A stretch of DNA of 64,000 bases, from assembly GCF_003024515.2 (NCBI RefSeq), contig NZ_PYIX02000013.1, forward strand, positions 1 to 64,000, in the 5' to 3' direction. This document shows, piece by piece, positions 8,589-16,974 of the stretch. The stretch's first letter is position 1, and every line of letters begins with the position of its first letter. The notes under the pieces were generated by a model that worked only from the letters and a program-made list of their open reading frames with translations, did no database searches and was not told the DNA's origin. This DNA is from Acinetobacter sichuanensis. Lineage in GTDB: Bacteria; Pseudomonadota; Gammaproteobacteria; Pseudomonadales; Moraxellaceae. A program made the translations under genes and the position numbers.

Positions 8589-8622
8589 CCTGTGATCTGT
8601 TGTTATGTTTTCAGATCACAGG
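8589..8622 (-). promoter_or_regulatory. Perfect 11-bp palindrome covering the FI ribosome site
   Basis: CCTGTGATCTG (8589-8599) is the exact complement of CAGATCACAGG (8612-8622), with a 12-base loop. On the FI mRNA the AGG that would act as Shine-Dalgarno, six bases before the ATG, is the end of the 3' arm, so a folded stem would hide it. If the transcript starts about 55 bases from the dyad centre (near 8614), the 5' arm would be mostly absent. The element would then act as a DNA operator over the start site. Confidence 0.55.
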
Positions 8623-8657
8623 TTTGCAAATTATTTTTTTATTGTCAGCTTGTTTGA

Positions 8658-8680
8658 GTTGTATTATTGAGTTTTACAAC
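8658..8680 (-). promoter_or_regulatory. Ogr-type late promoter dyad upstream of FI
   Basis: GTTGTA-N11-TACAAC, the same dyad as those before V and between O and P. P2-family late promoters carry a TTGT...ACAA dyad centred near -55 that binds Ogr/Delta. Here a further pair, AGCTTGTT (8647-8654) and AACAAGCT (8678-8685), extends the symmetry outward. The CCAYSNTT motif seen 43 bases from the other dyads is not clear here. Confidence 0.75.
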
Positions 8681-8708
8681 AAGCTAAATTTTAAAAAGGC
8701 TAAAGTAT

Positions 8709-8734
8709 ATTGATTAAATTAAAATTTAATCAAT
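8709..8734 (-). terminator. Probable terminator of the V-W-J-I-fibre operon
   Basis: ATTGATTAAAT (8709-8719) pairs with ATTTAATCAAT (8724-8734) with a four-base loop, 27 bases past the fibre stop codon. It is AT-only in the lower stem and has only scattered T after it, so it may be a weak terminator. Its position between the fibre gene and the FI promoter is where the operon should end. Confidence 0.5.
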
Positions 8735-8760
8735 TAGTTGAAACAATAAGGATAGACAAC

Positions 8761-11148
8761 TTAAATTGTAGTTATAAAAGTCGAAGGATTTACATAATAA
8801 TTCAAAGGTGACGGATAATTAGTAGCACCCAACCTTGCTCTGCAACCAATACTAAAAATTACATCACCACCTAGATTAGAAAATGCATTCTTATATTCAC
8901 AATTTATCATACCTTTTTTAGATTCAACGTTTAATAATGCTGCATTTGATAATGTAGTATCATGATCAAATACTACATTTTTATAAATATATTCTGCTGT
9001 GCCGATTGGTACTGATATATTTACTTTATTATGTGCTATGACTTTTGAATCAATGACTTCTAACTCTTCAAAGAAAGATGCATCTGCTCTAATATGAACT
9101 TTGCCACAATTAGTTATACGCCCTTTGTATGCATACTGACTAACACCAGATTTGAAACCTCGACCAATAATATGTACATAGCCAGCTACATCAATATTTT
9201 CAAGATGGTAAGGTGCTGTTCTACCAAACTTATCTGCATTGTCTAATAAAACATTAGATAATGTTAAAACTTTAGAGTTTTGCGCTGAAATATTTTTTAT
9301 AATCACACTTCGTGGGGCTACCATTTTAGAATACGGTGTAACTGCATAACCATACAGAATTTGCATATCTCCTGTACATTCGATGCCATCGATATCTATC
9401 ACATCAAAAAGTCGTCTAGGCATTGTATAAAAATCAGCAATTGGTGCTGCACCAAATGATAAAAATGAAATAGACTTAGTTTTTATATTTCTTGCATAGA
9501 ATTTACCAGAGGCAAAACAGAGATCGCCTCGCACAGAAACATAACCATGCAAATTAATATCTTCAAGTGATAAATTACGCCCATTGAAAGCAATATCTTG
9601 AATCTCACAATTTTCAAATTTAAAGTTATTTCCCCAGTGTGAGCCAGCTTTCTTCATTTTCGAATTAAATACAAAAACATTTGCTGCATGCCTTCCATCG
9701 AGCTCCGTTCTACACTTCGCTGCTTTAAAATCATAAATAAATGTGTCACAGTTGTATCCAACATTTATTCCGTATCCATAGCCGTCATACGTTGAATCCT
9801 TAGCTGTACCATAAATTTTGCAGTTATTTGCAAGAACAGAAAGTAATGTCTTAAACTGACTTGTTGTTGATACAGATCCAATCTTCATCACAGTTGAATC
9901 ACGTTTAATAATAATTTGTCCTGCAGAAAAATCACCTGCACCAATTGTTCCAATGAACCCAATATTAATCGTAATTTCAGCTTCTTCAGGAATAATTTCT
10001 ACAGTTGTGGAAGTATCCTTTGTCACATTAAAACTCATATCTAACTCAGGACTTATGTGCCCATCGCTATCTAAAACGTAAAATGTCGTATTTTTATAAT
10101 ATGGAATGTTGGTTGGTGGATTATATCGTTCAGTCAAAATATCACTATTTGAACTAAATCTAACATATTTACCAATTGCAGTTGTAGGTAAGCCAGCCAC
10201 AGTTGAAGATCCTTCTGTAAGTCCACTTAAACTAGCCAAATCTATAATTTGTGGTATTTTTTTTGTATCAATATAAAGTGCTGGAGCTAGATCTTCAGAA
10301 GCTGGAAAAAACAATCCAGCAATATCACACGGGTTATAGACATATACCTTTTTTGTAATGTAATAACCTTTGTTTGACTCACCAACAATTCTTAAATTAT
10401 TTGTATAAGCAAAATTAGCACATGTTTGAAATGCATTTGAATCATCAGTTATACCATCCCCTAGTGCTCCAAATTGCTCGGGTGATACAATCAGTCCATC
10501 TGGTTGTAATAACCATTCATTATTTGAACATTTATAAGTTGCACTTCCGTTACTATTATTTGTATCAGAGTAATATTGTAAAATTCTTACTAGTCGCCCT
10601 TCGACTTTTTCAACACTCAATAGATCTATATAGCTATTTTTAATTGAAATTTTTGTATTATCTGCATAGTTTTTAACCTCAAGCTTTGCTTCTTCTAGAG
10701 ATTGTATCGTTGCCATAACGACAGATGCATCAATTTGTAGTTCAAAATTAGCTGTATTATCAATTTGTAGAACGATACGAATCGTTTTAATTTGTGCTGT
10801 ACCTTGATCTGCTGACGGCTTAAAAGTGGGTGGATAGTTTGCATAAGCAACCATTATATTACCAGCCCAAAGCCCAACTTCACGAATATTGAAACCACCA
10901 ACAGCACTTGGAATAACAGCATCTGCTTCTAACCAATTTGGATTGTTTGAAGATGGTGCAAGTCTGTTTAACTCAGTTTTATAAATTTCATTCACTAATG
11001 TTTTGAAATTAGCATTCGGCTCAGGTACTTCCCCATTACCATCACCAAATGACATGTGCGTAATTCCAAGTTTTGTGCCATTTTGTATTGCTTCTCTTAG
11101 TAAGTTTAAGCCATCTTCAGTAAAAAGAGAGTGATATTGTGCTGCCAT
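8761..11148 (-). CDS. Tailspike/tail fibre with P2 fibre N-terminus and beta-helix body
   Basis: A 795-residue receptor-binding protein. Residues 1 to about 150 are the tail-attachment domain common to P2-like fibres (MAAQYHSLFTEDGLNLL; then GFNIREVGLWAG). At about 220 the pectate-lyase-type signature PEQFGALGDGITDDSNAF opens a right-handed beta-helix, which runs with many short repeats (NCEIQDIAF, NVLLDNADKF) almost to the end. Such spikes usually bind or cleave capsular polysaccharide, so this is a candidate Acinetobacter capsule depolymerase. Catalytic residues cannot be assigned by eye. No gpG-type fibre chaperone follows, consistent with a self-trimerising spike. Confidence 0.85.
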   Translation of the reverse strand: MAAQYHSLFTEDGLNLLREAIQNGTKLGITHMSFGDGNGEVPEPNANFKTLVNEIYKTELNRLAPSSNNPNWLEADAVIPSAVGGFNIREVGLWAGNIMVAYANYPPTFKPSADQGTAQIKTIRIVLQIDNTANFELQIDASVVMATIQSLEEAKLEVKNYADNTKISIKNSYIDLLSVEKVEGRLVRILQYYSDTNNSNGSATYKCSNNEWLLQPDGLIVSPEQFGALGDGITDDSNAFQTCANFAYTNNLRIVGESNKGYYITKKVYVYNPCDIAGLFFPASEDLAPALYIDTKKIPQIIDLASLSGLTEGSSTVAGLPTTAIGKYVRFSSNSDILTERYNPPTNIPYYKNTTFYVLDSDGHISPELDMSFNVTKDTSTTVEIIPEEAEITINIGFIGTIGAGDFSAGQIIIKRDSTVMKIGSVSTTSQFKTLLSVLANNCKIYGTAKDSTYDGYGYGINVGYNCDTFIYDFKAAKCRTELDGRHAANVFVFNSKMKKAGSHWGNNFKFENCEIQDIAFNGRNLSLEDINLHGYVSVRGDLCFASGKFYARNIKTKSISFLSFGAAPIADFYTMPRRLFDVIDIDGIECTGDMQILYGYAVTPYSKMVAPRSVIIKNISAQNSKVLTLSNVLLDNADKFGRTAPYHLENIDVAGYVHIIGRGFKSGVSQYAYKGRITNCGKVHIRADASFFEELEVIDSKVIAHNKVNISVPIGTAEYIYKNVVFDHDTTLSNAALLNVESKKGMINCEYKNAFSNLGGDVIFSIGCRARLGATNYPSPLNYYVNPSTFITTI

Positions 11149-11159
11149 ATTTTTATGCT

Positions 11160-11768
11160 CTATTTTGGATAAACTGTTGTAATTTCATGTTCATAAAATC
11201 CGAATGCTGAATGAATCAAAGAGTTAGGATCATCAACTTTTGGATAAATCGTTATATCTTCACCGTCATACATCGCTGCTGCGACATTTGTATCACCATT
11301 AACTGCAATGACATTGATTTCAATGCCTTTTAATTCACGAGTCAGCGGTTTTGCATCATTTAAAAGCTCTACCAAAGTTTTATAAGTTTTTTCAGTTAAA
11401 GCTTTTGAATTTGTATCAATTGTGATTTGAAACGTACCTGGTGCATTCATCGGACTTTCTTGCCACCATTCATGAATGGTTAATGAATACCCAAAACTTT
11501 CAACAATTTGACGTAATGCAAAGTTGGTACCTTTGTATGTATGTACTTTGATGCTGTTTTTAATTTGCGTTCGTTTGACTTCATCTGGCCAGTCATCTTG
11601 CCAACGATCGACCGAAAACTGCCACGCTAAAATAGATAAAAAATCAGAAGGTGCATCATCGATACGAATCAATGATGTTAAATCTGTGTTGAGATCCGTT
11701 GCTTTTGATGTCGTTTCAACGATTTTATTCTCAAAATCAGTCGCATTAGAAGGAAGTAAATTCATCAT
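11160..11768 (-). CDS. I: Tail protein gpI
   Basis: A 202-residue P2 gpI-type baseplate/tail-tip protein. It lies between J (four-base overlap) and the fibre gene (11-base gap), as in P2. The motif region WQFSVDRWQDDWPDEVKR is the conserved core of phage tail protein I, and IVESFGYSLTIHEWW follows. It probably helps anchor the tail spike to the baseplate. Length is close to P2 I (176). Confidence 0.9.
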   Translation of the reverse strand: MMNLLPSNATDFENKIVETTSKATDLNTDLTSLIRIDDAPSDFLSILAWQFSVDRWQDDWPDEVKRTQIKNSIKVHTYKGTNFALRQIVESFGYSLTIHEWWQESPMNAPGTFQITIDTNSKALTEKTYKTLVELLNDAKPLTRELKGIEINVIAVNGDTNVAAAMYDGEDITIYPKVDDPNSLIHSAFGFYEHEITTVYPK

Positions 11769-12667
11769 TCATTCCTTACGCTGAGCTGAATTTTTGTGCA
11801 TGATGCAGCTTGAAAACTGTTGATATGTAGCTCTGCAACAGGCTGTAAAAGCTCGACACGTTCAACACCTGATACTTTTAATGCTGAATAAATATCTGAA
11901 AAATAAACCCCTTTCCCAATTCGTTTAGCTTCTTTTGTATAAGCTTCAATATTTCCTGTAGCAGCAGCAAGTACTGGATCAGTTTCAGGAACATTTTTGG
12001 TGACGAGAACAGCCTGCACTTCATAACTGATAATTTCAGCAGACTGTACTTGTACACGATCCCCAGTAGGTCTTTTTTTGTCAGCAGATACATACTTCAA
12101 TACAATGTTGTTGAGTTCTTCGGTTGAAGCGTTTGTTGGCGTATCACGTTGTAGAATCGTCAAAAGTGCATGTGCAGGTGCAGGTGATGAACATTTAACA
12201 TCTGAGACACGCCCATCTGCACTGAGCGTATGATATTCATATGACGACTCAGGTCCTGCTGTCGACAATGCATCTAATTTCTTTTGAATACGATAACGAA
12301 AATCGTTGTCTAATTCATACACTGCAGGAATAGGTGGAACAACACTCAAGTCAGCAGCTGTAACAATAAGTCGTTGTACATCAAAGTTTGCACCCCACAC
12401 GTCTAAGTCAGTACCTTTTGCAAATGCCAACTGTGTTGCTAATGCTTTTTCATTGATTTTTTGTCTAAGGATCATTTCTCGGTATGCATTTTCTTGTAAG
12501 TACTTATGCAGCGGATCTGACTCACGTTGAAGTTGCATGCGGATAACAGTTTGCTCGTCTTCAGAGTAAAGTGAAATCAAATATTCTTTTCGTTCAAACA
12601 AAATTTTTTCATAATCAATCTCTTCAATAAAATTTGGCTTAGGTAAAGATTCAAAGTTTACACTCAC
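11765..12667 (-). CDS. J: Baseplate assembly protein gpJ
   Basis: A 300-residue baseplate wedge protein of the gpJ family (related to Mu gp47). The motif ALATQLAFAKGTDLDVWGANFDV and the later hydrophilic region with SPAPAHALLTILQ are typical of the family; length equals P2 J (302). It is translationally coupled by four-base overlaps to W upstream and I downstream. Confidence 0.92.
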   Translation of the reverse strand: MSVNFESLPKPNFIEEIDYEKILFERKEYLISLYSEDEQTVIRMQLQRESDPLHKYLQENAYREMILRQKINEKALATQLAFAKGTDLDVWGANFDVQRLIVTAADLSVVPPIPAVYELDNDFRYRIQKKLDALSTAGPESSYEYHTLSADGRVSDVKCSSPAPAHALLTILQRDTPTNASTEELNNIVLKYVSADKKRPTGDRVQVQSAEIISYEVQAVLVTKNVPETDPVLAAATGNIEAYTKEAKRIGKGVYFSDIYSALKVSGVERVELLQPVAELHINSFQAASCTKIQLSVRNE

Positions 12668-13011
12668 GCCTTCGCCCCCATATTTAATGGAATTCTTAAA
12701 TTCATTTGTTCGCCTGAAACTGTTGAAAAAGCTTCAATGTCAAAAACAAGACCTGAATCTTTGACACTCGACATCACAATCGAACTAATACTGACACGGT
12801 CTTCCCAACGAGAGACCGCTGTATAAATTGCGCTGTAACATTTCAAAACTAAACTGTCACTAATTGGTTGATCTAACAATTCAAAAATGAGTGAACCGTA
12901 CTCTCGACGCATAATACGAGAGCCAATTGGAGTCGTAATAATGTCATCTAGCGACTGTAAAATGGATTCTTGTTCATCCAGTAGTGTACGCCCATTATTT
13001 TTATTTATCAT
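12664..13011 (-). CDS. W: Baseplate protein gpW (gp25-like)
   Basis: A 115-residue gpW/gp25-family baseplate protein, the lysozyme-like wedge component without enzymatic function in contractile tails. TPIGSRIMRREYGS is the conserved family signature, and IYTAVSRWEDRVSI follows as usual. It overlaps V and J by four bases on either side, so the V-W-J-I block is translated as one coupled unit. Confidence 0.93.
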   Translation of the reverse strand: MINKNNGRTLLDEQESILQSLDDIITTPIGSRIMRREYGSLIFELLDQPISDSLVLKCYSAIYTAVSRWEDRVSISSIVMSSVKDSGLVFDIEAFSTVSGEQMNLRIPLNMGAKA

Positions 13012-13697
13012 TTTGGCTTACCTGTTTCACCACCCGAATCACCAGGATGAGTATGATTCTTTAGACTCGTATTTCCTGCTCTTACATCTCCATTAAGAGA
13101 ATCAATATTCCCATCCGCATATAGTCGTCCTCTAATAATTGTTTCTGCAAAACTTGCGTCACCTTCGGATCTCAATGTTCCACCAATTTTTGCGTTTTCG
13201 CTTATTTGGATTTTTCCATTAATTTGAGTATCTCCATTTACTTCTAAACCGCCATCCATTGCATTTAATGTCACACCGCCAGTAGCATTAACAGTAACAC
13301 CGCCAGTAGCAGTCAGTGTTACAGTACCTGATTCTGGTAAAACAGCTTCTAAAGCATGTTCTTTTGTATCATAGCTAATCATGCAACCATCTGAAAAAAT
13401 TGTGATATTTTTATTTAAATCTTCAGAAATTGCAGGAAACTCTGCATTATTAAAACCGCCAAACGCAACGCCCATCTCTAAAACACCATTTGGACTGAAT
13501 ACAATCACTTCCTCGCCAATGCTTGGTGGATTCCACGTTTGATCATCTCCTGATCTTAAATTTAAATAACGGATTTTTGCAGTCGTAATCTCGCCTAAAT
13601 TGACGGTGACTGTTAAAAAAGGTTTAGACGGATGAATCGTCTTGATTATTCCTATACGGATCATATTTTCAAGACGTTGATGTATTGATAAGCTCAT
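13008..13697 (-). CDS. V: Baseplate spike protein gpV
   Basis: A 229-residue P2 gpV homologue, the trimeric membrane-piercing spike at the tail tip. An OB-fold N-terminal half is followed by repeats rich in G, V and N (GGVTVNATGGVTLNAMDGG), which form the beta-helix, and the chain ends with a histidine-containing tip (SLKNHTHPGDSGGETGKPK). The HTH there resembles the iron-binding tip of gpV spikes. The start codon is only about 56 bases from the centre of the late dyad, with a poor ribosome site, so its mRNA leader must be very short or absent. Confidence 0.92.
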   Translation of the reverse strand: MSLSIHQRLENMIRIGIIKTIHPSKPFLTVTVNLGEITTAKIRYLNLRSGDDQTWNPPSIGEEVIVFSPNGVLEMGVAFGGFNNAEFPAISEDLNKNITIFSDGCMISYDTKEHALEAVLPESGTVTLTATGGVTVNATGGVTLNAMDGGLEVNGDTQINGKIQISENAKIGGTLRSEGDASFAETIIRGRLYADGNIDSLNGDVRAGNTSLKNHTHPGDSGGETGKPK

Positions 13698-13741
13698 GCT
13701 GCAATCGTGGCGCAGTCTTTTTTTTATTGCATTTGAAATTA

Positions 13742-13764
13742 GTTGTATTATCTCTATTTACAAC
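13742..13764 (-). promoter_or_regulatory. Ogr-type late promoter dyad upstream of V
   Basis: GTTGTA-N11-TACAAC located directly after the S stop and before V. It is identical over 24 bases to the dyad between O and P. On the minus strand CCACGATT starts 43 bases from the dyad centre (13710), matching the CCAYSNTT pattern also found in the O and P directions. This marks the start of the V-W-J-I-fibre operon. Confidence 0.8.
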
Positions 13765-14214
13765 TTATAAAGATGCAATGTGATGAATTACTTCATCTTC
13801 GATCATACGAAACTCTTGTTCTGTAAAGCCTAATAATTCTCGACTTACGTATTTTACAGTAGGACCATCCTTGTTAACTTTATCTTTTAAACCATAATGA
13901 TGAACTGCAGCAATAAATGCCACTCGTCCTGAAAAGCCAATAGCTATGCCCTGTGGTGTAGTTTGCAGACGCATATATTTGGCATTTTTAATGACATTGA
14001 ACATCTTATTTTTGATTTTATTTTTTTTATCCCTGAGATGGTTTTTCCGAGGAACATAAGTAGAACCATCTGGGTTTTGTTGTTTAGTGATCCTAGTCTT
14101 TTGAGTTACCCGAAGTTTTCGCCCAATCTTTGAACCTAGCTTACGACGTTCAGCCTGACTCAACTGATTGAGCATGGTACCTAAATGTTCTGCTAGATAT
14201 TCAAGTTCAGCCAT
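13765..14214 (-). CDS. S: Tail completion protein gpS
   Basis: A 149-residue P2 gpS / Mu G-type virion morphogenesis protein that works with R to complete the tail. The sequence KLGSKIGRKLRVTQKTRITKQQNPDGSTYVPRK is family-typical in its order, with the conserved PDGxxY...R stretch, followed by a basic region and an aromatic core. It abuts R with no gap and ends next to the V promoter. Confidence 0.88.
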   Translation of the reverse strand: MAELEYLAEHLGTMLNQLSQAERRKLGSKIGRKLRVTQKTRITKQQNPDGSTYVPRKNHLRDKKNKIKNKMFNVIKNAKYMRLQTTPQGIAIGFSGRVAFIAAVHHYGLKDKVNKDGPTVKYVSRELLGFTEQEFRMIEDEVIHHIASL

Positions 14215-14718
14215 TTAAAAATACTCATCAATCGCAGGTCGTGACATCCATTCTGCTAAAACATTTCCAGATTTATGATCGATCATTTTAAACAAAGTTG
14301 GATCTGCTGCAGTGTCGTACTGTGGTTCATCTGGAAATATGACATCTAAAGTCCCGTCATCCTTACGTTTAACAATGACTCGTTCAGTGATTGAAAGTAT
14401 CATCGATAGATCAACAGTATTGTTATCTAATAAAACTGTTTCAAAATTGAATGCATCTTTATTTTTTTCTAAGTTTGCCATTTGTTCATGTTGATTTATA
14501 CGCATCCAGTCCAGCAGTGGAATCATGACTGCGTCTAGATCACCTGCGTACTCTGTCAGAATAAAGTTGAGTTTGTACTCATATTCAAATGAAAGTCCTG
14601 CTGCTAAAGTGCATCGGACTTTGCCATTTTCTGTAAAAATCAGCATGCGGTCAGGATCACGCTGTAACTCAGTTACAGCGTTGATCATGTGAGTTCGTAA
14701 ACTTTCAGGTTTTTTCAT
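14215..14718 (-). CDS. R: Tail completion protein gpR
   Basis: A P2 gpR-type tail completion protein of about 167 residues. The favoured start is the ATG at 14718 (MKKPESLRTHM), because KPESLR at the very N-terminus is the family hallmark; an in-frame ATG at 14736 would add six residues. Conserved elements include LNFILTEYAGD and WMRINQHE. The start lies within the end of the endolysin gene, so there is no room for separate spanin genes between them. Confidence 0.88.
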   Translation of the reverse strand: MKKPESLRTHMINAVTELQRDPDRMLIFTENGKVRCTLAAGLSFEYEYKLNFILTEYAGDLDAVMIPLLDWMRINQHEQMANLEKNKDAFNFETVLLDNNTVDLSMILSITERVIVKRKDDGTLDVIFPDEPQYDTAADPTLFKMIDHKSGNVLAEWMSRPAIDEYF

Positions 14719-15547
14719 GTACAGTTTGAACTCCATAAATTGGTTCTAAGTGAGCACGTTCTTTTAGGAACTTCGCTTCATAACCTAGTTTTTTATAGTT
14801 TGGTCCATTGTATAGACGAAAAACCGTGTCCCAATCTTCTTTTTGAAGTGCAGGCAATAAGCCTTTTTTGGTTTCAATGAATCGGATGAATGCTTCTAAC
14901 TGTAATGACTCACTGGTTTGCATCTGTTCAACAAATTCATGAATAGACTTGTAACCTAGATCTTGCCAGTTTTCACCCATAATCTGAAACTGACCCCATG
15001 AGCAGGACATAAGCGCAGATTCTTCGTGGATATTTTTTGCAAGCGATAATCGAGTATATTCAGCTTCATTACCTTTGTAGCCACCTTTCGCAGAATTGAC
15101 CAAATTTGGAAGCTTTTTCATTTGCTCGTTTGCAAATGCTTTACCTTTGAATTTAACTAAATGAGCATACATTTTATGGCGTTCAAATAGAATTTTGGCT
15201 TTGCCATTATTTAAAAATCCAACGCCTCGAGCTTCGGTTGCACCAAATGCACGAATGTTCAATTCAGGTACATTTAAGCGAAGGGCAGCGGATTTATAAT
15301 CACTATCTTTTAAGAACTTAGAAGTATTTCCACCGAACAAAGCGGTTCTGGTTTTATCGCCAACCTTACCATCTGCAATTAATCCAGATTTTTTTTGAAA
15401 CTGAAGTACTGCATATTCAGTGTTAAATCCAAAATGCCCATCGACAACCAACGGCTTGCCCTTTGGATCTGTATAGCTAAGTTTTACCAATTGCTTTTGA
15501 ATGATAATAACGGCATCACCCTTTCCACCAAATTTAATAATACTCAT
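14705..15547 (-). CDS. Endolysin: peptidoglycan-binding domain plus N-acetylmuramidase
   Basis: A lysis muramidase of about 280 residues. Residues 1-75 form a PG_binding_1 domain (VDGHFGFNTEYAVLQFQKKSG, then DGKVGDKTRTAL). From about residue 95 there is an N-acetylmuramidase domain of the DUF3380 type (GVGFLNNGKAKILFERHKMY; SCSWGQFQIMGENW). There is no signal peptide, so export depends on the holin-like proteins just upstream. The start MSII at 15547 overlaps the stop of the upstream membrane protein; an ATG at 15559 is also in frame. It takes the place of P2 gpK. Confidence 0.9.
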   Translation of the reverse strand: MSIIKFGGKGDAVIIIQKQLVKLSYTDPKGKPLVVDGHFGFNTEYAVLQFQKKSGLIADGKVGDKTRTALFGGNTSKFLKDSDYKSAALRLNVPELNIRAFGATEARGVGFLNNGKAKILFERHKMYAHLVKFKGKAFANEQMKKLPNLVNSAKGGYKGNEAEYTRLSLAKNIHEESALMSCSWGQFQIMGENWQDLGYKSIHEFVEQMQTSESLQLEAFIRFIETKKGLLPALQKEDWDTVFRLYNGPNYKKLGYEAKFLKERAHLEPIYGVQTVHEKT

Positions 15548-15816
15548 GATGCACTCCATATCATTTTTGCGACATTGCCTTTTGATTTATAAATAATGAC
15601 TGCAAGTAATACAGCAAATACAGCATCCCAAAGCGTTACTGGATCTTTGAAATATAAAATATGTACGCTTTGCCCCATAAACGATGCGATCAAAATCGTG
15701 GCTAAAACAGAAAACCCTGGTCGATGACGCAAGCCGTTTGAGTTGAAGCAAATAATGCGTAAACCACAAAATAAATAAGCGATGAGAGCCACCGCTTGAA
15801 ATAGAATTTCGATCAT
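15544..15816 (-). CDS. Small membrane protein, probable holin or holin partner
   Basis: A 90-residue protein with three hydrophobic segments (about 5-22, 34-52 and 60-77) and a basic C-terminus. It resembles three-TM phage holin families in size and topology. It overlaps the upstream membrane protein and the endolysin by four bases each, a tight lysis cassette. The function is inferred from position; the alternative is an antiholin. Confidence 0.7.
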   Translation of the reverse strand: MIEILFQAVALIAYLFCGLRIICFNSNGLRHRPGFSVLATILIASFMGQSVHILYFKDPVTLWDAVFAVLLAVIIYKSKGNVAKMIWSAS

Positions 15817-16172
15817 GATGTACCTCCACCACGAAAAAATTTGTTAATGATGTCGCTTAGGTTGGACTGATCCACCCAAACCATAATTTTTAAAATAATT
15901 GGTAATGAGAAAATCGCTGCAACCATGCCTGCGGTTGCATCATTACTGATAAATGTCCGAGCAATAATTTCAGGTGTAAGCAAGTAACCAATGCCTGTCG
16001 CTAAAATCATTGTTGATAATCGTTGTAATGGTTTTAAATCTTTTTTTGTCGTTGCAAAAAGTGCTGCGCCAAAGACTGCACCCAATAAAGCATTACCGTT
16101 GATAAACGGTAAAAGGGATGCTGCACTGAGTGTAAGTGCTGTTGCTGCAGCTGCTGTAGTTGGTTCTGCCAT
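15813..16172 (-). CDS. Putative holin (membrane protein of lysis cassette)
   Basis: A 119-residue protein with an Ala-rich N-terminus and three to four hydrophobic segments (about 10-42, 52-68, 80-100), ending in a charged, glycine-rich tail (FFRGGG). It follows X by six bases and overlaps the next membrane protein gene. It occupies the P2 gpY holin position. Which of the two membrane proteins makes the lethal pore cannot be told from sequence alone. Confidence 0.7.
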   Translation of the reverse strand: MAEPTTAAAATALTLSAASLLPFINGNALLGAVFGAALFATTKKDLKPLQRLSTMILATGIGYLLTPEIIARTFISNDATAGMVAAIFSLPIILKIMVWVDQSNLSDIINKFFRGGGTS

Positions 16173-16178
16173 TTTTTA

Positions 16179-16388
16179 TTAATCCCAGAGCTGAATGCTT
16201 TGTTTTATTTGTTGTGGTGTTTCAATATCGGGCAGTGTGATTTCTGTTCCCATCGGAATAAATACACCGAAGTCTGCAAGTTTTGGATTCGCTTCTAAAA
16301 CCAATTCGACTACACCAGAACTGCGACCGTATTCACGCCAACAGATCGCATCGACAGTGTCATTTTGTAGAGCGGCGATTGTTTTCAT
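16179..16388 (-). CDS. X: Tail protein gpX
   Basis: A 69-residue P2 gpX protein with a LysM-like fold, needed for tail assembly. The signature DTVDAICWREYGRSSGVVELVLEANP, followed by G.FIPMGTEITLPD, is family-typical. It overlaps L by four bases and is followed by the holin cassette, exactly the P2 order. Confidence 0.93.
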   Translation of the reverse strand: MKTIAALQNDTVDAICWREYGRSSGVVELVLEANPKLADFGVFIPMGTEITLPDIETPQQIKQSIQLWD

Positions 16389-16834
16389 ATCAATTCCACC
16401 ACAGTATGGTTTTCGCCTTTAAGTTGCTGAATTGCCCATTGCTTGTTGCGACGATAATCATCAACTGTGCATTCAGCTTGCTCAGCTTTTTTTACACCAG
16501 TATTTGAACTGTCATAATTGCGATAATTTTCATTGATTTTTGCTGCTAAACCATTCGCGACAGCAGAAAGATATAAATAATCGGTATCAGGTAAATCATC
16601 GATCATTGTTTTTGATAAATCTGACAGCTTTTCAACTTGGGTTTGCAATGAAATAAGCAAACGATTTACATCGATAACTTCTTCGATAATGACTTGTTTA
16701 AGTCTGTCGTTGGTGACGACCCCATCAATACGCACAATTTTTCGGATGTGATCAAGATCAATACTCGGATAAAACGGGTCACTCTTGATAATGATTTGGC
16801 TTGGTGTTGTATTGCCATTTGCGACGAATCCCAT
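16385..16834 (-). CDS. L: Head completion/stabilisation protein gpL
   Basis: A 149-residue gpL-type head completion protein, which seals the capsid at the portal after packaging. The phrases DPFYPSIDLDHIRKI and the later YLSAVANGLAAKINENYRNYD match the family's form. The gene overlaps X by four bases. The gap between M and L is unusually long (149 bases) and holds strong hairpins. Confidence 0.9.
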   Translation of the reverse strand: MGFVANGNTTPSQIIIKSDPFYPSIDLDHIRKIVRIDGVVTNDRLKQVIIEEVIDVNRLLISLQTQVEKLSDLSKTMIDDLPDTDYLYLSAVANGLAAKINENYRNYDSSNTGVKKAEQAECTVDDYRRNKQWAIQQLKGENHTVVELI

Positions 16835-16870
16835 GCTATCCCCTGCCGTTGTTTTTATTGAATATTTAGT

Positions 16871-16974
16871 GCACTGGTGGGAACAATGGCATGGAATGTG
16901 TATTACTTTGTAATGACATCACCATTGTTCGCCAGTGCGGTGCGTGGGCACTCTTATGATGGAGACTGATCTCC
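16871..16974 (-). ncRNA. Structured intergenic segment between M and L
   Basis: Three hairpins lie in a 150-base gap inside the capsid operon. The largest pairs 16871-16889 with 16922-16938 (GCACTGG...AACAATGG arms with a small bulge). It encloses a second stem, ATTAC/GTAAT at 16902-16914 extended by ATGT/ACAT. A third stem, GGAGA-CTGA-TCTCC, is at 16961-16974. There is no T run, so it is not a simple terminator. It may be an mRNA processing or stability element, or the remnant of a lost gene. No known RNA family was recognised. Confidence 0.45.
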
